Positions 49,301 to 51,564 of a DNA stretch of 64,000 bases are shown in pieces. This DNA comes from CAYLPJ01 sp964385465 (GTDB lineage: Bacteria; Planctomycetota; Phycisphaerae; SM23-33). Every line of letters begins with the position of its first letter. The stretch's first letter is position 1. The notes under the pieces were generated by a model. It was not told the DNA's origin. It did no database searches and saw only the letters and a list, made by a program, of their open reading frames with translations. Where the stretch lies: NCBI GenBank assembly GCA_964385465.1, contig CAYLPJ010000013.1, forward strand, positions 1 through 64,000. The letters are read 5' to 3'. The translations under genes were made by a program, and so were the position numbers.

Positions 49301-51218
49301 GCTGACGGTGACCGACGGCGACGGCGGCTCAGCCGTGGCGACGGCGGACGTGAACGTCTCGAACGTCGCGCCGTACGACGTCGCCGCCGGCGAGAATCAG
49401 TCCGCCGACGAGGGCGAGGAGGTGACCATGATGGTCACCTACGACGACCCCGCCGGCGAGGCCGACGACCCCTACACGTACGCATGGCAAGCGGTCGGCC
49501 CCGGCGGCGGCGTCGTGGCGACCGGCGACGGGAGGCACTTCGCGTTCACGCCCGGCGACGACGGCGTCTACAGCGTGGCCGTCACCGTCACCGATGCCGA
49601 CGGCGAGAGCGGCGAGGGGCACGTGTCGGTGACGGCCTCGAACCTGCGGCCGGCGATCACGGCCACGGCGGGCGACCAGATGATCGACGAGGGCCAGACG
49701 CTTTCGCTGACGGACATCGTGTCGTTCGAGGATGCCGGTTTCGGCGGCGACGAGACGTTCACGTACATCATCGACTGGGGCGACGGCCAGGCCGACAGCG
49801 GCGACGCGGCGATCGACGTCGCCGGCTCGGCGGGCGTCGTCACCAGCGGGTCGTTCGACGGCGCGCACGACTATGCGTTCGACGGCGTGTACACGGTCAC
49901 GCTGACGGTCGCCGACGACGACGGCGGCACGGACAGCGAGCAGTTGACGGTCACCGTGACGAACATTCCGCCGGCGCTGGCGCTGGGCGCGCCGGAGATC
50001 GGCGAGGTCGGGGAGTTCGTGCTGTTCACCGGCGACGCCAGCGACTTCACCGGCGACGAGTTGCGGGCGACCATCGACTTCGGCGACGGCGTCCGCGTGC
50101 CCATGACGCTCAACCCCGAGGCACCCGCCGGGGGCACCCAGCCGTACACGTACGAGGCCACGCACATGTACGCCGGCGCCGGGGTGTACGAGGTCACCGT
50201 GCTCGTCGAAGACCCGGACGGCGGGCTGCGGGAGCAGTCGGCCACGATCCACGTCGGCCCGCCGGCGGTGACGGCTGTCGCCCGCGACGCCGCAGCGCCC
50301 TCGCCGAACCTTCTCGGCGAGCTGGCGGTGACGTTCAGCGACGACGTCGGAGGCACCATCGCCCTGGCCGACCTGGGCCTCCACAGCAGCGCGTCCGACC
50401 AGTGGCTGGACCTCGGCGACCTCGCGCCGGGCGACTTCGCCTACGACCCGGCCACCTTCACGGCCACGTGGGACCTCGGCTCGCTGGACCTGGCGCCCGG
50501 CTGGTACACGGCGAGGCTTAGCGGGCCGGGCATCGCCGACGCGTGGGCCCGTCCGCTCGATGGCGACGCCGACGGCACCGGCGGGGACGACTTCGACCTC
50601 GCGCTGCTGATCGCCGGCCCCGGCGACGCCGACGCCGACGGGACCGTTTCCCGTAGCGACCGCCAGGTCCTCCGCGATCACTTCGGCCAGGCCGAGGCAG
50701 GCTGGGCCGGCGGGGACTTCGACGCCGACGGCCGCGTCGACGCACGCGACTACATCACCTGGAAGCGGCACCACGGGGAGACGATGGTCTATGTCGCGCC
50801 CCCGCCGCCGTCGCCTCCCCCGGCCCCGGCCGGCGGGGAGCCCGTCGCGGGCGATCCCCCCGCCGCGACGGAGGCGCCGGCGTCGGCGCCGTCGGCCGCC
50901 GGCGTCCGCCCCGTAGCCATGCCGCTGCGACCGTCCCCCGGCGGCGGGTCGAGCGACGCGCTGTCCGGCCCGGCGCTGCGGGACCAGCAGCCGGCGGTGT
51001 CCGCCGACGAGGCCATGGCGCGTCGGCGTCGCATGGCCGAGGCGATCGTCTCCCAGCCTCGGGTGACGTTCGCCCGCCCGGGGCCGATGCCGGTGCTGGA
51101 CATCCTGCGGCAGCACCGCAGCCTGCGTCGCGGGTCGGCGAACGGTGCGGTCCTCGAGGACGGAAGATTGGACGTTCTTTCGCTTCCGGAACTGGACGTG
51201 CTGGACTCGGGCCTTTAG
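22362..51218 (+). CDS. Giant multidomain LEPRxLL surface protein, 9,618 residues, with subtilase head and dockerin-like end
   Basis: The frame is uninterrupted for 28.9 kb. ATG 22362 has aaggag 8 bases upstream and puts the LEPRxLL motif at residues 49-55, as usual for these planctomycete proteins; there is no classical signal peptide. Domains by residue: subtilase 104-443 (Asp112, His146, Asn258, Ser379); beta-sandwich to about 735; peptidoglycan-binding-like 738-810; M15-like 820-960; repeated beta-rich units about 1090-2760; RTX-type repeats about 2820-3610, with smaller blocks near 4670, 4880 and 7145; FG-GAP repeats about 5220-6370; ELWxxDGTxxGT about 6560-6965 and again 8290-8655; LRR 7240-7390; golvesin-like 7390-7530; propeller-like 7640-7900; SdrD-B-like 7965-8045; PKD-type 8650-9300; dockerin-like 9418-9475; Pro-rich then basic tail. 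Strongly acidic, many calcium-binding patterns. Probably exported and surface-bound; whether it is cleaved by its own protease is unknown. Confidence 0.92.
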   Translation: MDLRSHAVQRLRHLYSIVLGRQRATESDARQVRAASHAVRDGSPSVEALEPRLLLDGTGEDGGAWWQDLPLNLDGAKTSNVDELWPGGGAINPATGEEYALTGEGITLGIWDVGDVLTTHQEFTISAWETDSRVIDMDEDDDLASHATHVAGTMVARGADPDAHGMAPGAELWAYDHSDEDRWDDLDADAEVIFASNHSYGPSPGFQPRENHPNEYVWVAEPKDFEDPWFGKYREDAADLDGKLKEFPQHTAVVAAGNSRFSFDAVMGEGDAIQNGEDYIYYVDLSETEHSFNGQHYAQDGFDTLAGGMEAAKNALSVGAAYDYTTDPLVPGDIRTTHFSSWGPTDDGRVKPDLVANGWHLSSPDITGDEDYATKSGTSMAAPVVSGSLGLLGQLWKQTYGKLPHSDLVKAVLIHSAVDCGPTGPDFAFGWGLHDAVAAADIIAGSSVEDYGASMISGVYRREPVAYKATVEFPGGELKVTTAWVDPAGAAVNDKTIDEDVVSLVNDLDIHVIGPDGTYYGPWILWKDLGAWADADTEAEQAGPGQRNTRDNVEQVLIENAPAGEYTIIVDADRIEANATGAAFAMVVTGAEEVRPEAHGATGDLIELDFRPLGAAQAYDVVGADVEAHPPAISIDAEAGTGNLRLTSLGELLGTVVSVETGGVPSAQSGVFYFAPAIASDLIADADADEPGFQGTVTLDVQRTLADGTTAMHQVGVEVVAGHAAVPFTNVLTIDPLAVHRAQQRLSYLGYHQDFYEPLSITGQLDGPTVRSLQQFQAAADSDESLGTADEQSGEIDAQTAAWLNYADAPRWVGAGQSAAPNEIYAADWLVEAVGLALDEPIGMTWDDVIALSEWIASESALVRNPDDAGGMPTFPGRRHAAGMEVDIALPADALDTVGDGFLSAGEERMWNFIIAMNDAVATLDLQIVGVWLQAQDVVDAINNFGPTAGLATRMDVQVSVPDATAVMTVAVKPASAPEVMTPEQEQMFLDAAEELAAVGEHSEDEGFFDWVSDLFTWEDESQQGQGGGGNAAGRSGGEQPTGAYPDAPLGTGDAPTIGNVLGLGSLIDGGIVGPIADFFAGGETPTMANLAACLAGVAGFSNVQEGLNNSAERFELSFTYADGRSTAVDLNPGTALGEWGIDLAADAEVAFDVGAELSVTLGIDLSRGNSVTEAAFVEIEDFTVTASVSAADMDVGANVGFLGAEVRDGTFDLTATLDVTVAKGGRTELSVGDLRTTPVGDLLTIHATGDAELVLPLYAQIGGWDTSALSPQVTLRDTDLFDGVPPTTFYTDPGAFAGQTGVLLEAFDELVDFRNLVPEDVAGVMRQLGQWLTDVQASSVLTAPVPFADGATVGEVLGLDAAFLGDVIDLLETEPNQLAFGSAQELLSLIPGITALEYSPEFSAAATRGLAPLGFDGVDVPVLLYEFDLSAALDDILATADLGLIGQNPESFMTGFDVDPASGITLEPDVDLAFTLGIDMSTRGEGYAVDTNTAMGELVQWKTRSAEKTWDGLFPDDGADDLAVTLRDGTSYGVNLDSLSTAGTLGELLALVTGPSGGKVTGELDADKRLRFADGSTPAGPDPLFEIAGANGAMTGLLLEMLGADSDADGVLRSGAMHGDRLEDHVFLDDVSFAAGVDLFAPDIDAAAAFGMVSLGILDGSGSVGADVTLGLLDPDTQLPGPVTLTEMIDGLGDPASILSLDVDAAATFNLPVEVTSTFGNVGDLTGASPAVAINWPSVFEVVEGALELDLSTFDIQFHDFDDLLGFGEFSTADVVAMLAGGVGFLSDLTGSSAMSAKLPLIDRSVADVLDFAGDVAAALETFAEDPSLMLDDLAAAIEGEINPDPLNPVLDVTLAIDPVGPSLRLDLDFALELADGETLPVRLDLSDLGVPSIAKLMDLGLDVSGQGELALDAGIDLAMAFGVDLSDPASPRGFVYDESSLAATFGAFASDLNFQASLGPLGVFLGSDSVPGEAGFGRDTDADGMPDAEGTFDVNLTDGDGDGRHYFDDAGEPIADDLDIDIDAEAKAVLPVFYPTEGTYLDAGNPDIVVRVHETTDPFDTFEYTGPDLGNFIDAMDLGALGLDGLIGGWSGFMMLLADALDGEVLGVTLPLIGDRLKVASDFLITLRDEVTAALQQPPSTIRDVAFVQQKVYDALGPGGVDWLGDRDGSGTITPDDVLVQTTTDATGLKDAYFALQIARDFVEYVDPFRMDLGFDGLGLDVDGQVAAKVGFAWDIAFGIDRDDGVYFDTSAADELHIDTEVGLTHLDAHGDLLILDLDADTLSAAQLTSEQLARTSDVVNALEGTFAIDILDPATAGADDRLTLAELASVSDFDQVVSASFTADASLHLDLVASIEGDSSFPSIGARLHIYWNFGPGDDYTLEAPDIEFTDVRLNFGTFISGLFGDALEKINQILDPIDPILQILTAPIPIISDLAGPTSLVDIGRLFGYGTVANFIESAATISRLLDMLDVGDQVWLDLGGFSLDGFNALTDDIADFDLTEDLFDDVAAGYEPGAAIGAAGAGASSFYNEASSLNMEGSTSGGDDGGSIDFPILTDPLSAFQLLLGKTDVVLFTYDMPAFGAEFTYSQFFNIIGPLGARLTGRIGARADFAFGYDTQGFFDFAESFEPLDLLNGFYLSDRANADATGKDVPEVQLYGSIVASAELNLGIARAGVGGGIYATINFDLNDPNNDGKVRGGELWENFLVGPIWVFDIGGEVSVGLEAYVVVGYCPFCVEFTWSSPPLTLISFELDRPSPPEPEVVEDPVLAHVEPDGTLILHVGPNAGLRGDGAADGDEVVRVDRGNSSDEVVVSGFDLQQRYSGVTSIYAEGGLGNDTITIDHDVALTAELHGGEGVDNLTAGGGAAKLYGGAGADVLAGGDGDDLLDGGDGGDTLTGGWGDDELLGGGGIDTLDGGWGDDMLYGGDLGDTLRGAGGDDELYGEGGIDTMHGGTGSDKLYGGAAGDKLYGEEGNDFLYGEAGDDRLYGGEGQDELYGADGVDRLYGEVGVDWLYGGAEDDRLEGGNSNDVLYGEGGDDRLYGGLGSDELHGGDGADILYAGLDSDPGTAGSFYAGEPNAVHILTGGSDDAGDTIYGDLGRDEVDAGDGDNYVYTYAGDDDILTGDGDDTIDAGAGDEIIRAGHGENTIVGGYGSETIITGDGEDWIDARGGGAASEDVEHTIATGNGGDTVYGDNGIDRVTTGTGADTIFTYAGDDEITSAEGADTIDAGAGDDRVFSGPGGDTVHTGDGDDYVEAAGGDDTVTTGEGADIVFGGDGVDTISSLGGDDLLYGGAGGDWLYGGDDDDLLVGAMGDDHLFGEGGDDIVWGGLESYEAWRFDLSDGTLFTNPPGWDAAEALHPSGFVPPRITPVFLAGASVDGIFDDGEDELSGGDGTDFLFGGGMLDRISAGAGDDYADGGIGFETIYGGPGHDVILGGANNDRLYGGPGIDQLYGGPGSDSLYGDAGDGDSQAGQRLWGEGDNDFLYAYAPTTSYTVEADKAGDEMHGGPGSDKLYGNLRRDLLFGEASNDDLFGDWLRGPLYGANPFAAVRGGDDWLYGDGGDDHLYGGGGNDLLFGGGDSDKLVGQNGRDVLYGGNDIDFLEMDVSADYTEFGEVLDGHFGHRRAGDEPDDNATDILTIHATTGHDVVRIGERDVGMTAVGAVAPDGDLSGTAEFTLTVDDGSGAIEVGPVSVTSTGTSLDDLVNDVNTAIQSAMSGTGLTLDDLSAERVGDRIRIQTRGMASRTTSLAISGTNMVTRSELHFHEGQLGVPLLVVEYNIGLGGPTDEAIVVGWRDTDGVPLIEQFEIGGGMGDDELGFMAGADAPQLDSLNDRGRDWVGVFLGGPGDDTLVGGGGRDTLEGGRGNDTLYGYGGDDRLWGDTWAGSGVVTDHDRLFAGGGNDDLLGGVGTNDLLAWSFDPNPAITELHFLDGQQGVEQGADAVLTGHRPGPADGRIARDVTFALSVDGGETFHDVLLPAADTADNETLADLVSDLQAQMTGALEVVDVGLDGEAVTLTSSTGSLGIDTGTFGVFVDPATGLLTGGDGGGSYEPEDTGLNRIVGAAHGDDLYGGTALDFLYGNGGDDRLFTRQGELFETAYAVAAGDLWKEYALSTNRAWYYGGTAADDVISVDFVTEPGLLADHHLITRLTNNDGNYTFDAQVRLDFRATDADGNYIWDPTNLVLDYDKLRDSDADERELALVETALVDGLLPPEGDYLAIIIDALGGNDRVTVGPTVQKTVWIDAGAGDDHVEILSGNAIVVDRTDAGLRNDNRNDPEDPGRAFALFGQAALALDVPAWELSGTAWVHLSVNGRDPVEVLLPEVWTDGLASAEDFLAKLDLALDAAGLGGDIEAVELAGGLALRTRQAGADRTIEVVDANDVAVAELGLAPGDAADAFDLGGAVAFTGLTIDNPEDVDWYSFRALDAGDAGSLGITSASAIDELLVQLFEQQDDGSLVEVLSNAGDPLAVTPDATEAEDGSETACAIDPIEELAAATGLTVHDADDVDDLSFTLTGAEGGTGGTITLQQADADGVLRLELLDADGAVLASQTVSGTTAELDLDALGTLGAGDYTLRARHDDPDTNADPTAYDVLFDVGPAGELVLDLAGEGTSSLSFADVPGDGVQVGRTYFVRVSAPNLTPTIYDLTIDPRGDGEPLEVDMSLREEVGRQDIIVGREGHDVLRGGPGEDMIFGGPGNDVITGGLDHQESDLLYGGAGDDTFQIIPDTLGESPDAGPETRSDLLNGGEGDDRVLFLGGDVDRLGRPVPDHVAIRFKEGLQRYEVTTLVWDIANQRFLTDATGTRYVQAYSSYQPVNVERTVIDTRAGDDEVRGSGDDGYGYMFPLADGSGQVQYEWGIKPGAFQAGATIAALEIHGGEGNDRLYGGWLDDRIFGGPGADFIAGGFGDDEIDGGGGADLLLGGIGVGPDRLEFVTRDGESGANDSPVFAALYDGLRSGEATTLADLTMNLADAGDWIVLPTPEAVTDFGPIHTGELADEMIAVAFDRAADQALWDLPDWDGDNLYLFAAEVYDPAGELSLIPVQQYAGVPDYYMLHVVNPRGFGFRALSPSAAEGGETPDAEFTLTVDGEQTAPMSVQISDGLSALDAITIAANMNAAFAVEPLGPGMVADRVFAHAEDGFVSLYLRSAGELRIDFDAEASTMTQVGFEPAQDNLGPADAMGAYTLTFSDAVGVRTDAGAGDMDLQVQPFEPAARAAMIPVGDVNGDGYADFISHVVETVGTSQDLLAGPTNVHPQDFTAPSHATILFGGPDGGEVTPHAGNSVQITLPAPLTEPSFGTQSLVASPADYNADGVDDLAVLVSYQPTAETETRPAFSAAGVYVIYGQTGWVGAKDLLADADAVLTGFPEPVAVDSPGDLNADGAADLAVGDALASTTHLLAGGAAWSASGVFDFAGFEADEDGFTEEAESLWHRTNSRKDDLAHGGDWSFYFGTGEKEQGGWGDYDEGAVSGRLISETVLLTESVDHLELSFRHFLETEGDPTGQFDRAAVQVAANGGSFVDVAVNWSDPMLDLLPDGTGEWEIVTIDLGSFDAGDEVAVAFAFDSVDRFGNDHEGWFVDDVTLRAPLALADLEAAGEASTLTGGHRPHAVGDLDGDGGGELLVINTEMATARGYFVASVDAGQPLPAGNLTGGGFWSVNFGSLQSDWTVTPAGMLYDGTNSDAVVACRDNGGFTSYLLWGQADGKHQRVVVSNRYLLALGDITGDGLGDLAAPALEWGASIDEDGTEVAHQVYELFLSYPGRNWAAAGAFDDPDMLLEPARPASLPGGTSYLQTDRLVGLGDVTADGLADLGLADRLGGDSHVLFGAVPSAGGASGGDDLPAEAYVYDLATPDLSQRTQRPGVDIHAPGEADMGSAFGLAGEAAGDGLSTARSIGDFNRDGYEDLLVTDARHAHILLGPVRLDDIRDVATQAEVHIDTSELGAPALGTGDLNRDGWDDLLFTGYREGPDAWVGAVIYGTASPQRTYAAADAEEAFSIGDFVINPLTTPRATMLNFDGGDDTDVLFFQPRPYGEVERYGWLYDGADFVEGAGFTGSQVRIDPGLDMADWVHQQMFGEGNPHYRVTDPPGKTFHLNASVADVNADGKDELLLTMPTAFLVEYNPDPYGAGEWSSVGYVGRLYVAEGGSATPGQTITVGDFYAGGDVMAPAMMQDYNVTHTYAVGDVDRDGYEDFTVVRPIEAAGELGGSAFLYYGQDSYVPGHVGYPYYDLRAAEADVTFRAVPDGALPEGLSLVGPMYMTGGDFDGDGAGDLAFGQPDIVLYDGSTMLDRQTRGVVHVVSDVADLGSEVLLGWGDPDVNGDGLDDVVALHGQNEGDRFGELSSTIGLNVDNDRFDDLFVGAAFADVIGTSVQEYAGRLYALYGTPRRRDLPPLHAVEVLTNHSYRGLGDVLLNMATQQPEVFENLDAEDTRFTLPAGADAEMWYQFRTVGDGNAGDTLRLLPPALAEPVITLGGVAGSLSGAFGSVNDAEGPLDVDGAAGTVGVFEVDLSALMEELAHPETIRKAELVLDVEVHADLGHTDPGAFTPTDAGAAFFFGHTAGTGWRLWGTDGTIAGTEAVSGELYLPYPRQMIAIGSKVYFVASDTPDPGEGDANYELWVSDGTLAGTKQITEVGPGDASGDITALYVAGDYVWFEAYGGGGRQLWNVHKDAAGPGTESPFTAPGLELGAVASNGNKLFLSIPDTMYPEQHGLYVTTGPSLSHIEDVTFDYAGTVPFEHAGWLGDTILFAGPDVEGQTHLWSSDGTPGGTDLVKVLGATSGDPQGFVEAGGELFFLAFGRDLWRTDGTRNGTTAVPGGQLFDYAGAMRAPRGAGLGGDTAVLIAEGITDSTQIVQAFGITNNGTTVVIEELFDEPYDAYDWYLHAPEVVNGEAAFRAIGFPEDAVELWFTDGTGRGTRKAYTGAGMELSFARPLGGEIFFDAGSPIDMNLTLWSTDGTDAAALVDDATFAADVTVEVLDEDGDGAVTPRDGSVAALSAVTVPVTVTGGEVETVALDVTGALIDQLSAGRRTATLRMTADPRLSLLVSRPNLEGDTPTGLRVARRSGVVADVLDANGGVLYEGVAAIDIRWLEAGTYYLRVTNPHASADSGEVDFAIEIDPPFAAQTRRDAFGDRPFDMDRLTGGEGGDILIGGGQLDWLFGESGDDAFSAEDVEVRDLGDGEAVRPVAGADRLISNQPLNIDPIVSDVFHDPFVIEAVGAALGVPVYYDPDATFRLPVRATDVSRITHLDFAGLGIQDIRGLGYATNLLSLNLADNHLPRKLEPLAARDADGAPIGATQLRYLNIDRTDVDEGHLDPIDGLIHLQVLLAAENSIRDAHALVDLTEMAWLDLSENLLTDVGDLGGMGEMGVLVLRDNYLTDIGPLAGAALVDDGDWDDAPGRWYSESALWSRTLQPTADVVGDDYRYQPAEKGGAAEWHFTGLLDRPYEVYTRWHAHDGQASNAPYTVTAGVPTTVRRDQRWVPETWIGLWPWETLGTFTPYEGGMTVRLDSSDGGGVDGTVIADAVLLVTEDPAMPELRRLDLHGNALNEHAADIYLSRIVDAAPTASLEYDPNRTPPDRSGYLPKQVFDTPGPVETMVDRLDAIFAEPADYPMAVGIVGSPELLSFTGHYGSQQTEFIRVLTTTKQPGATGSYWITAAAYDDEGYLFTLDGARQVLRRYDPITARELDDQTTGTGVYSDMDIHGETLYAASTAGNRLEYYTTDTLTNYGFSNSDLHADAEMYRISMTPSGDALIAAIDTDPGTSRDSLIQIVEDGYTSTLISLHYGKELQDVASGPDGSIYVLYRAALGDSYGLKAARYLSNGTYDRTWHLGNWYAPDGALSSIEIGPDYEMYVTNADTGGVRRYNRFDISDYGEVVVPDGSDIGQASFVAFGPEPRMTYDVVTSDPEVYGYVDSGGYLWVGADEGYEGTAEVTVTAYDRMSYGTLPDRGSRTRETLYMHVNSPAIYGAKYHDVDGDGQRDGGEQGLENYPIFNDRTWDGFVDPEIEEWTVSDAHGDYVLLDMPGGRWRITEEPAPNSLQTEGPDGPVGVGVEELLAADFEDGNNGFTIHNAHSGGVDGLWHRSIRRSFDGGHSRYYSFYFGDENDGNYDVGDTAGYIKSPWFELPAGTTPELTFRYWLETEGSAPTYDHARVLFSPDQVIWDLLADNESDALEPPLRMTDQQGFHPWEQASIDLGAYAGDGGYLKFDFDTKDHLSNDNEGWYVDDVMVTIDHGTVIEGVDFGNRLLVDAGGHETADEGEQVDLAATVEDFAYGLLYEDIHTGSDDAFPGGFCAYDGAIFLAADTGSGEVGRELHALTPGKPVETFDLNAGSASSSPIAMAVYDGRLFFSARDATVGRTLWVFDGTNFALADDLYGGATPGSPDGLIVLDGKLYFSGDDGTHGEELMVLDAATGMISLVKDLNPGAADSEPSDFAIVGDDLYFAADDGGGRELFAYISSKLDVYKMWDVGMSGGSDPTELTAMGGNVYFAANDGFSGEELWVYEPGTQYGYMVGEINYSGTSWISDLTVFDGRLFFAASDGIEGKELWHTQGAGFAPQMIDVRPGPDPASPESLVAFDGDLYFSATHDAAGKELWRLEDSGSDPELAFDLYRGAGSSAPWFPFAFGDALYFSANGQDVGYEVHAFYVGAGLDYEWTVAGDGYDGVSGADELEFAFTPREGRPTESGQYIATFSATLSTPAGGVTFADDVLIRVEDVPPAIDAGGPATVAEGQTFTRSLTIDDPGWDTWTVTVDYGDEIIETDVQDVTAIELEHAWLDAGDYTVTVTVANEEVPEGVSDTFDVTVTDAPPSVVLIPHGSAEGTASTLDVEITDPSGALDLTLDDWTFLVKFRGGTPAEPFDVTLDPASPGTTATATLSTVYDDDDTYGIMVTVTDDDGTEIVETTSITVANADPAIQAMTAPSGLAEGQAGTFTAAATDTGDDTLTYTWNFGDGSDPVEGAEVSHAFDNGGATPTTYTVTLTVTDGDGGSAVATADVNVSNVAPYDVAAGENQSADEGEEVTMMVTYDDPAGEADDPYTYAWQAVGPGGGVVATGDGRHFAFTPGDDGVYSVAVTVTDADGESGEGHVSVTASNLRPAITATAGDQMIDEGQTLSLTDIVSFEDAGFGGDETFTYIIDWGDGQADSGDAAIDVAGSAGVVTSGSFDGAHDYAFDGVYTVTLTVADDDGGTDSEQLTVTVTNIPPALALGAPEIGEVGEFVLFTGDASDFTGDELRATIDFGDGVRVPMTLNPEAPAGGTQPYTYEATHMYAGAGVYEVTVLVEDPDGGLREQSATIHVGPPAVTAVARDAAAPSPNLLGELAVTFSDDVGGTIALADLGLHSSASDQWLDLGDLAPGDFAYDPATFTATWDLGSLDLAPGWYTARLSGPGIADAWARPLDGDADGTGGDDFDLALLIAGPGDADADGTVSRSDRQVLRDHFGQAEAGWAGGDFDADGRVDARDYITWKRHHGETMVYVAPPPPSPPPAPAGGEPVAGDPPAATEAPASAPSAAGVRPVAMPLRPSPGGGSSDALSGPALRDQQPAVSADEAMARRRRMAEAIVSQPRVTFARPGPMPVLDILRQHRSLRRGSANGAVLEDGRLDVLSLPELDVLDSGL
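22671..23690 (+). other. Subtilase (S8) domain of the giant protein
   Basis: All catalytic elements of a subtilisin-like protease are present: GIWDVGD with Asp112, SHATHVAGT with His146, AAGNS with oxyanion Asn258 and GTSMAAPV with Ser379. Spacing is normal for the family. The following beta-sandwich (to about 24180) resembles the C-terminal domain of KP-43-type subtilases. An N-terminal protease on a scaffold this long could process neighbouring surface proteins or release the protein itself. Confidence 0.88.
24573..25245 (+). other. Peptidoglycan-binding-like and M15-like segment of the giant protein
   Basis: Residues 738-810 (HRAQQRLSYLGY, LDGPTVRSLQQFQAA) follow the PG_binding_1 pattern. 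Residues about 820-960 include GRRHAAGMEVDI, which fits the HxxGxxxD zinc motif of M15 D,D-carboxypeptidases. The third zinc ligand of that family, a late His, is not obvious (TRMDVQV stands where an HxD is often seen), so the domain may be inactive and serve only for wall attachment. Confidence 0.5.
25630..30650 (+). repeat. Repeated beta-rich units (LGIDLS type) inside the giant protein
   Basis: About 1,670 residues contain at least five diverged units marked by a strand ending in a variant of TLGIDLS (near 25850, 26790, 28130, 29085 and 30205). Between them are helical stretches of the form L..SS.L...LPLIDRSVADVL.FA. Unit lengths range from about 300 to 450 residues. I know no named family for them. 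Acidic DxDGD loops near 28310-28440 suggest calcium binding. Confidence 0.6.
30832..33180 (+). repeat. RTX-type (hemolysin calcium-binding) nonapeptide repeat array
   Basis: Dozens of GGxGxDxLYGG-type nonapeptides fold as calcium-loaded beta-rolls. The DNA is correspondingly repetitive (many copies of tacggcgg and ggcgacgac). Further short blocks occur at about 33895-34090, 34560-34640, 36380-36640, 36985-37150 and 43780-43870. Such arrays fold outside the cell when calcium is high and are usual in type I-secreted proteins and large adhesins. Confidence 0.9.
38016..41470 (+). repeat. FG-GAP/VCBS-like repeat array with one inserted jelly-roll module
   Basis: Around twelve DxNxDGxxDL calcium loops occur, for example GDVNGDGYADF, GDLNADGAADL, GDITGDGLGDL, GDFNRDGYEDL and DPDVNGDGLDDV. 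Each opens a blade of the integrin-alpha type propeller. A module of about 170 residues (38600-39110, SLWHRTN, WSFYFGTGE, HFLETEG) interrupts the array. It resembles the jelly-roll of the module at 46530-47080. Confidence 0.85.
42040..43260 (+). repeat. ELWxxDGTxxGT repeat array
   Basis: Six or so repeats follow the pattern LW.(T/S)DGT..GT, for example RLWGTDGTIAGT, ELWVSDGTLAGT, HLWSSDGTPGGT, DLWRTDGTRNGT and ELWFTDGTGRGT. These are thought to be propeller blades. A second, more diverged array (GRELHAL, GRTLWVFDGT, GEELMVLD, GKELWHT) lies at about 47240-48310. Confidence 0.85.
44085..44960 (+). other. Leucine-rich repeats followed by a golvesin-like domain
   Basis: Four to six LRRs of the internalin type (ITHLDFAGLGIQDI, LLSLNLADNHL, MAWLDLSENLLTDV, VLVLRDNYLTDI) run to about 44530. 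The next 140 residues (GRWYSESALWS, YEVYTRWHAH, NAPYTV, GTVIADAVLL) match the golvesin C-terminal-like domain often seen in bacterial surface proteins. Both are binding modules. Confidence 0.75.
48310..50260 (+). repeat. PKD-type Ig-like domain array
   Basis: Six or seven domains of about 85 residues show the PKD pattern: an opening AG....EG, a WNFGDG or DWGDG turn, and a closing Y.VTLTV.D..G. They are typical spacers in extracellular proteins. A further Ig-like domain typical of planctomycete surface proteins (VTAVARDAAAP, LAVTFSDDVGG) follows at 50260-50600. Confidence 0.88.
50615..50785 (+). other. Dockerin-like domain near the C-terminus of the giant protein
   Basis: Two EF-hand-like calcium loops occur: GDADADGTVSRSD, then GDFDADGRVDARD, each followed by a helix (RQVLRDHFG; YITWKRHHG). 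This is the type I dockerin layout that ends many planctomycete surface proteins. A Pro/Ala-rich linker and a basic segment with a terminal LDVLSLPELDVL motif follow up to the stop. Confidence 0.8.
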
Positions 51219-51279
51219 GATTCGCACAGTGCGGCGGAGGGAAGCGCCGCTCAGTCGCGAGAGCCTGGAGTGCTCGATC

Positions 51280-51549
51280 ATGATCATGTGGAGACTGCCC
51301 GACGCGGCGTGGGAGGACCCGTTCCGTCCGCCGGAGACGCCCTGCCCGGTGCGCTGCCTGCACTGCGACGCGGAGTATTCCAGCGACGAGATCGTCTGGC
51401 GCCAGGGGCCCGACGGCAGCGGCTTCTGGTGCTGCCCGCGCCCCGGGTGCGACGGGAAGGGATTCCACTTCGACATCCACCCCCTGGACAGCGCCCTGTG
51501 GGCCGAGGAGGACGGGGGCGAGGACTTCGACGACGACGTCCCCTGGTGA
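51280..51549 (+). CDS. Small zinc-ribbon protein
   Basis: The 89-residue protein has two metal-binding knuckles: CLHC (with an earlier Cys-Pro pair in PCPVRC) and CCPRPGC. They are separated by about 23 residues, as in a zinc ribbon, and an acidic tail (EEDGGEDFDDDVPW) follows. ATG 51280 has ggag 9 bases upstream; ATG 51286 is an alternative. It starts 61 bases after the giant gene on the same strand, separated by a small gcggcg/cgccgc hairpin (51231-51250), and could be cotranscribed. The function is unknown; small ribbons of this kind often bind nucleic acid or protein. It is convergent with recQ. Confidence 0.7.
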   Translation: MIMWRLPDAAWEDPFRPPETPCPVRCLHCDAEYSSDEIVWRQGPDGSGFWCCPRPGCDGKGFHFDIHPLDSALWAEEDGGEDFDDDVPW

Positions 51550-51564
51550 CGGGGAAGGCGCGGT

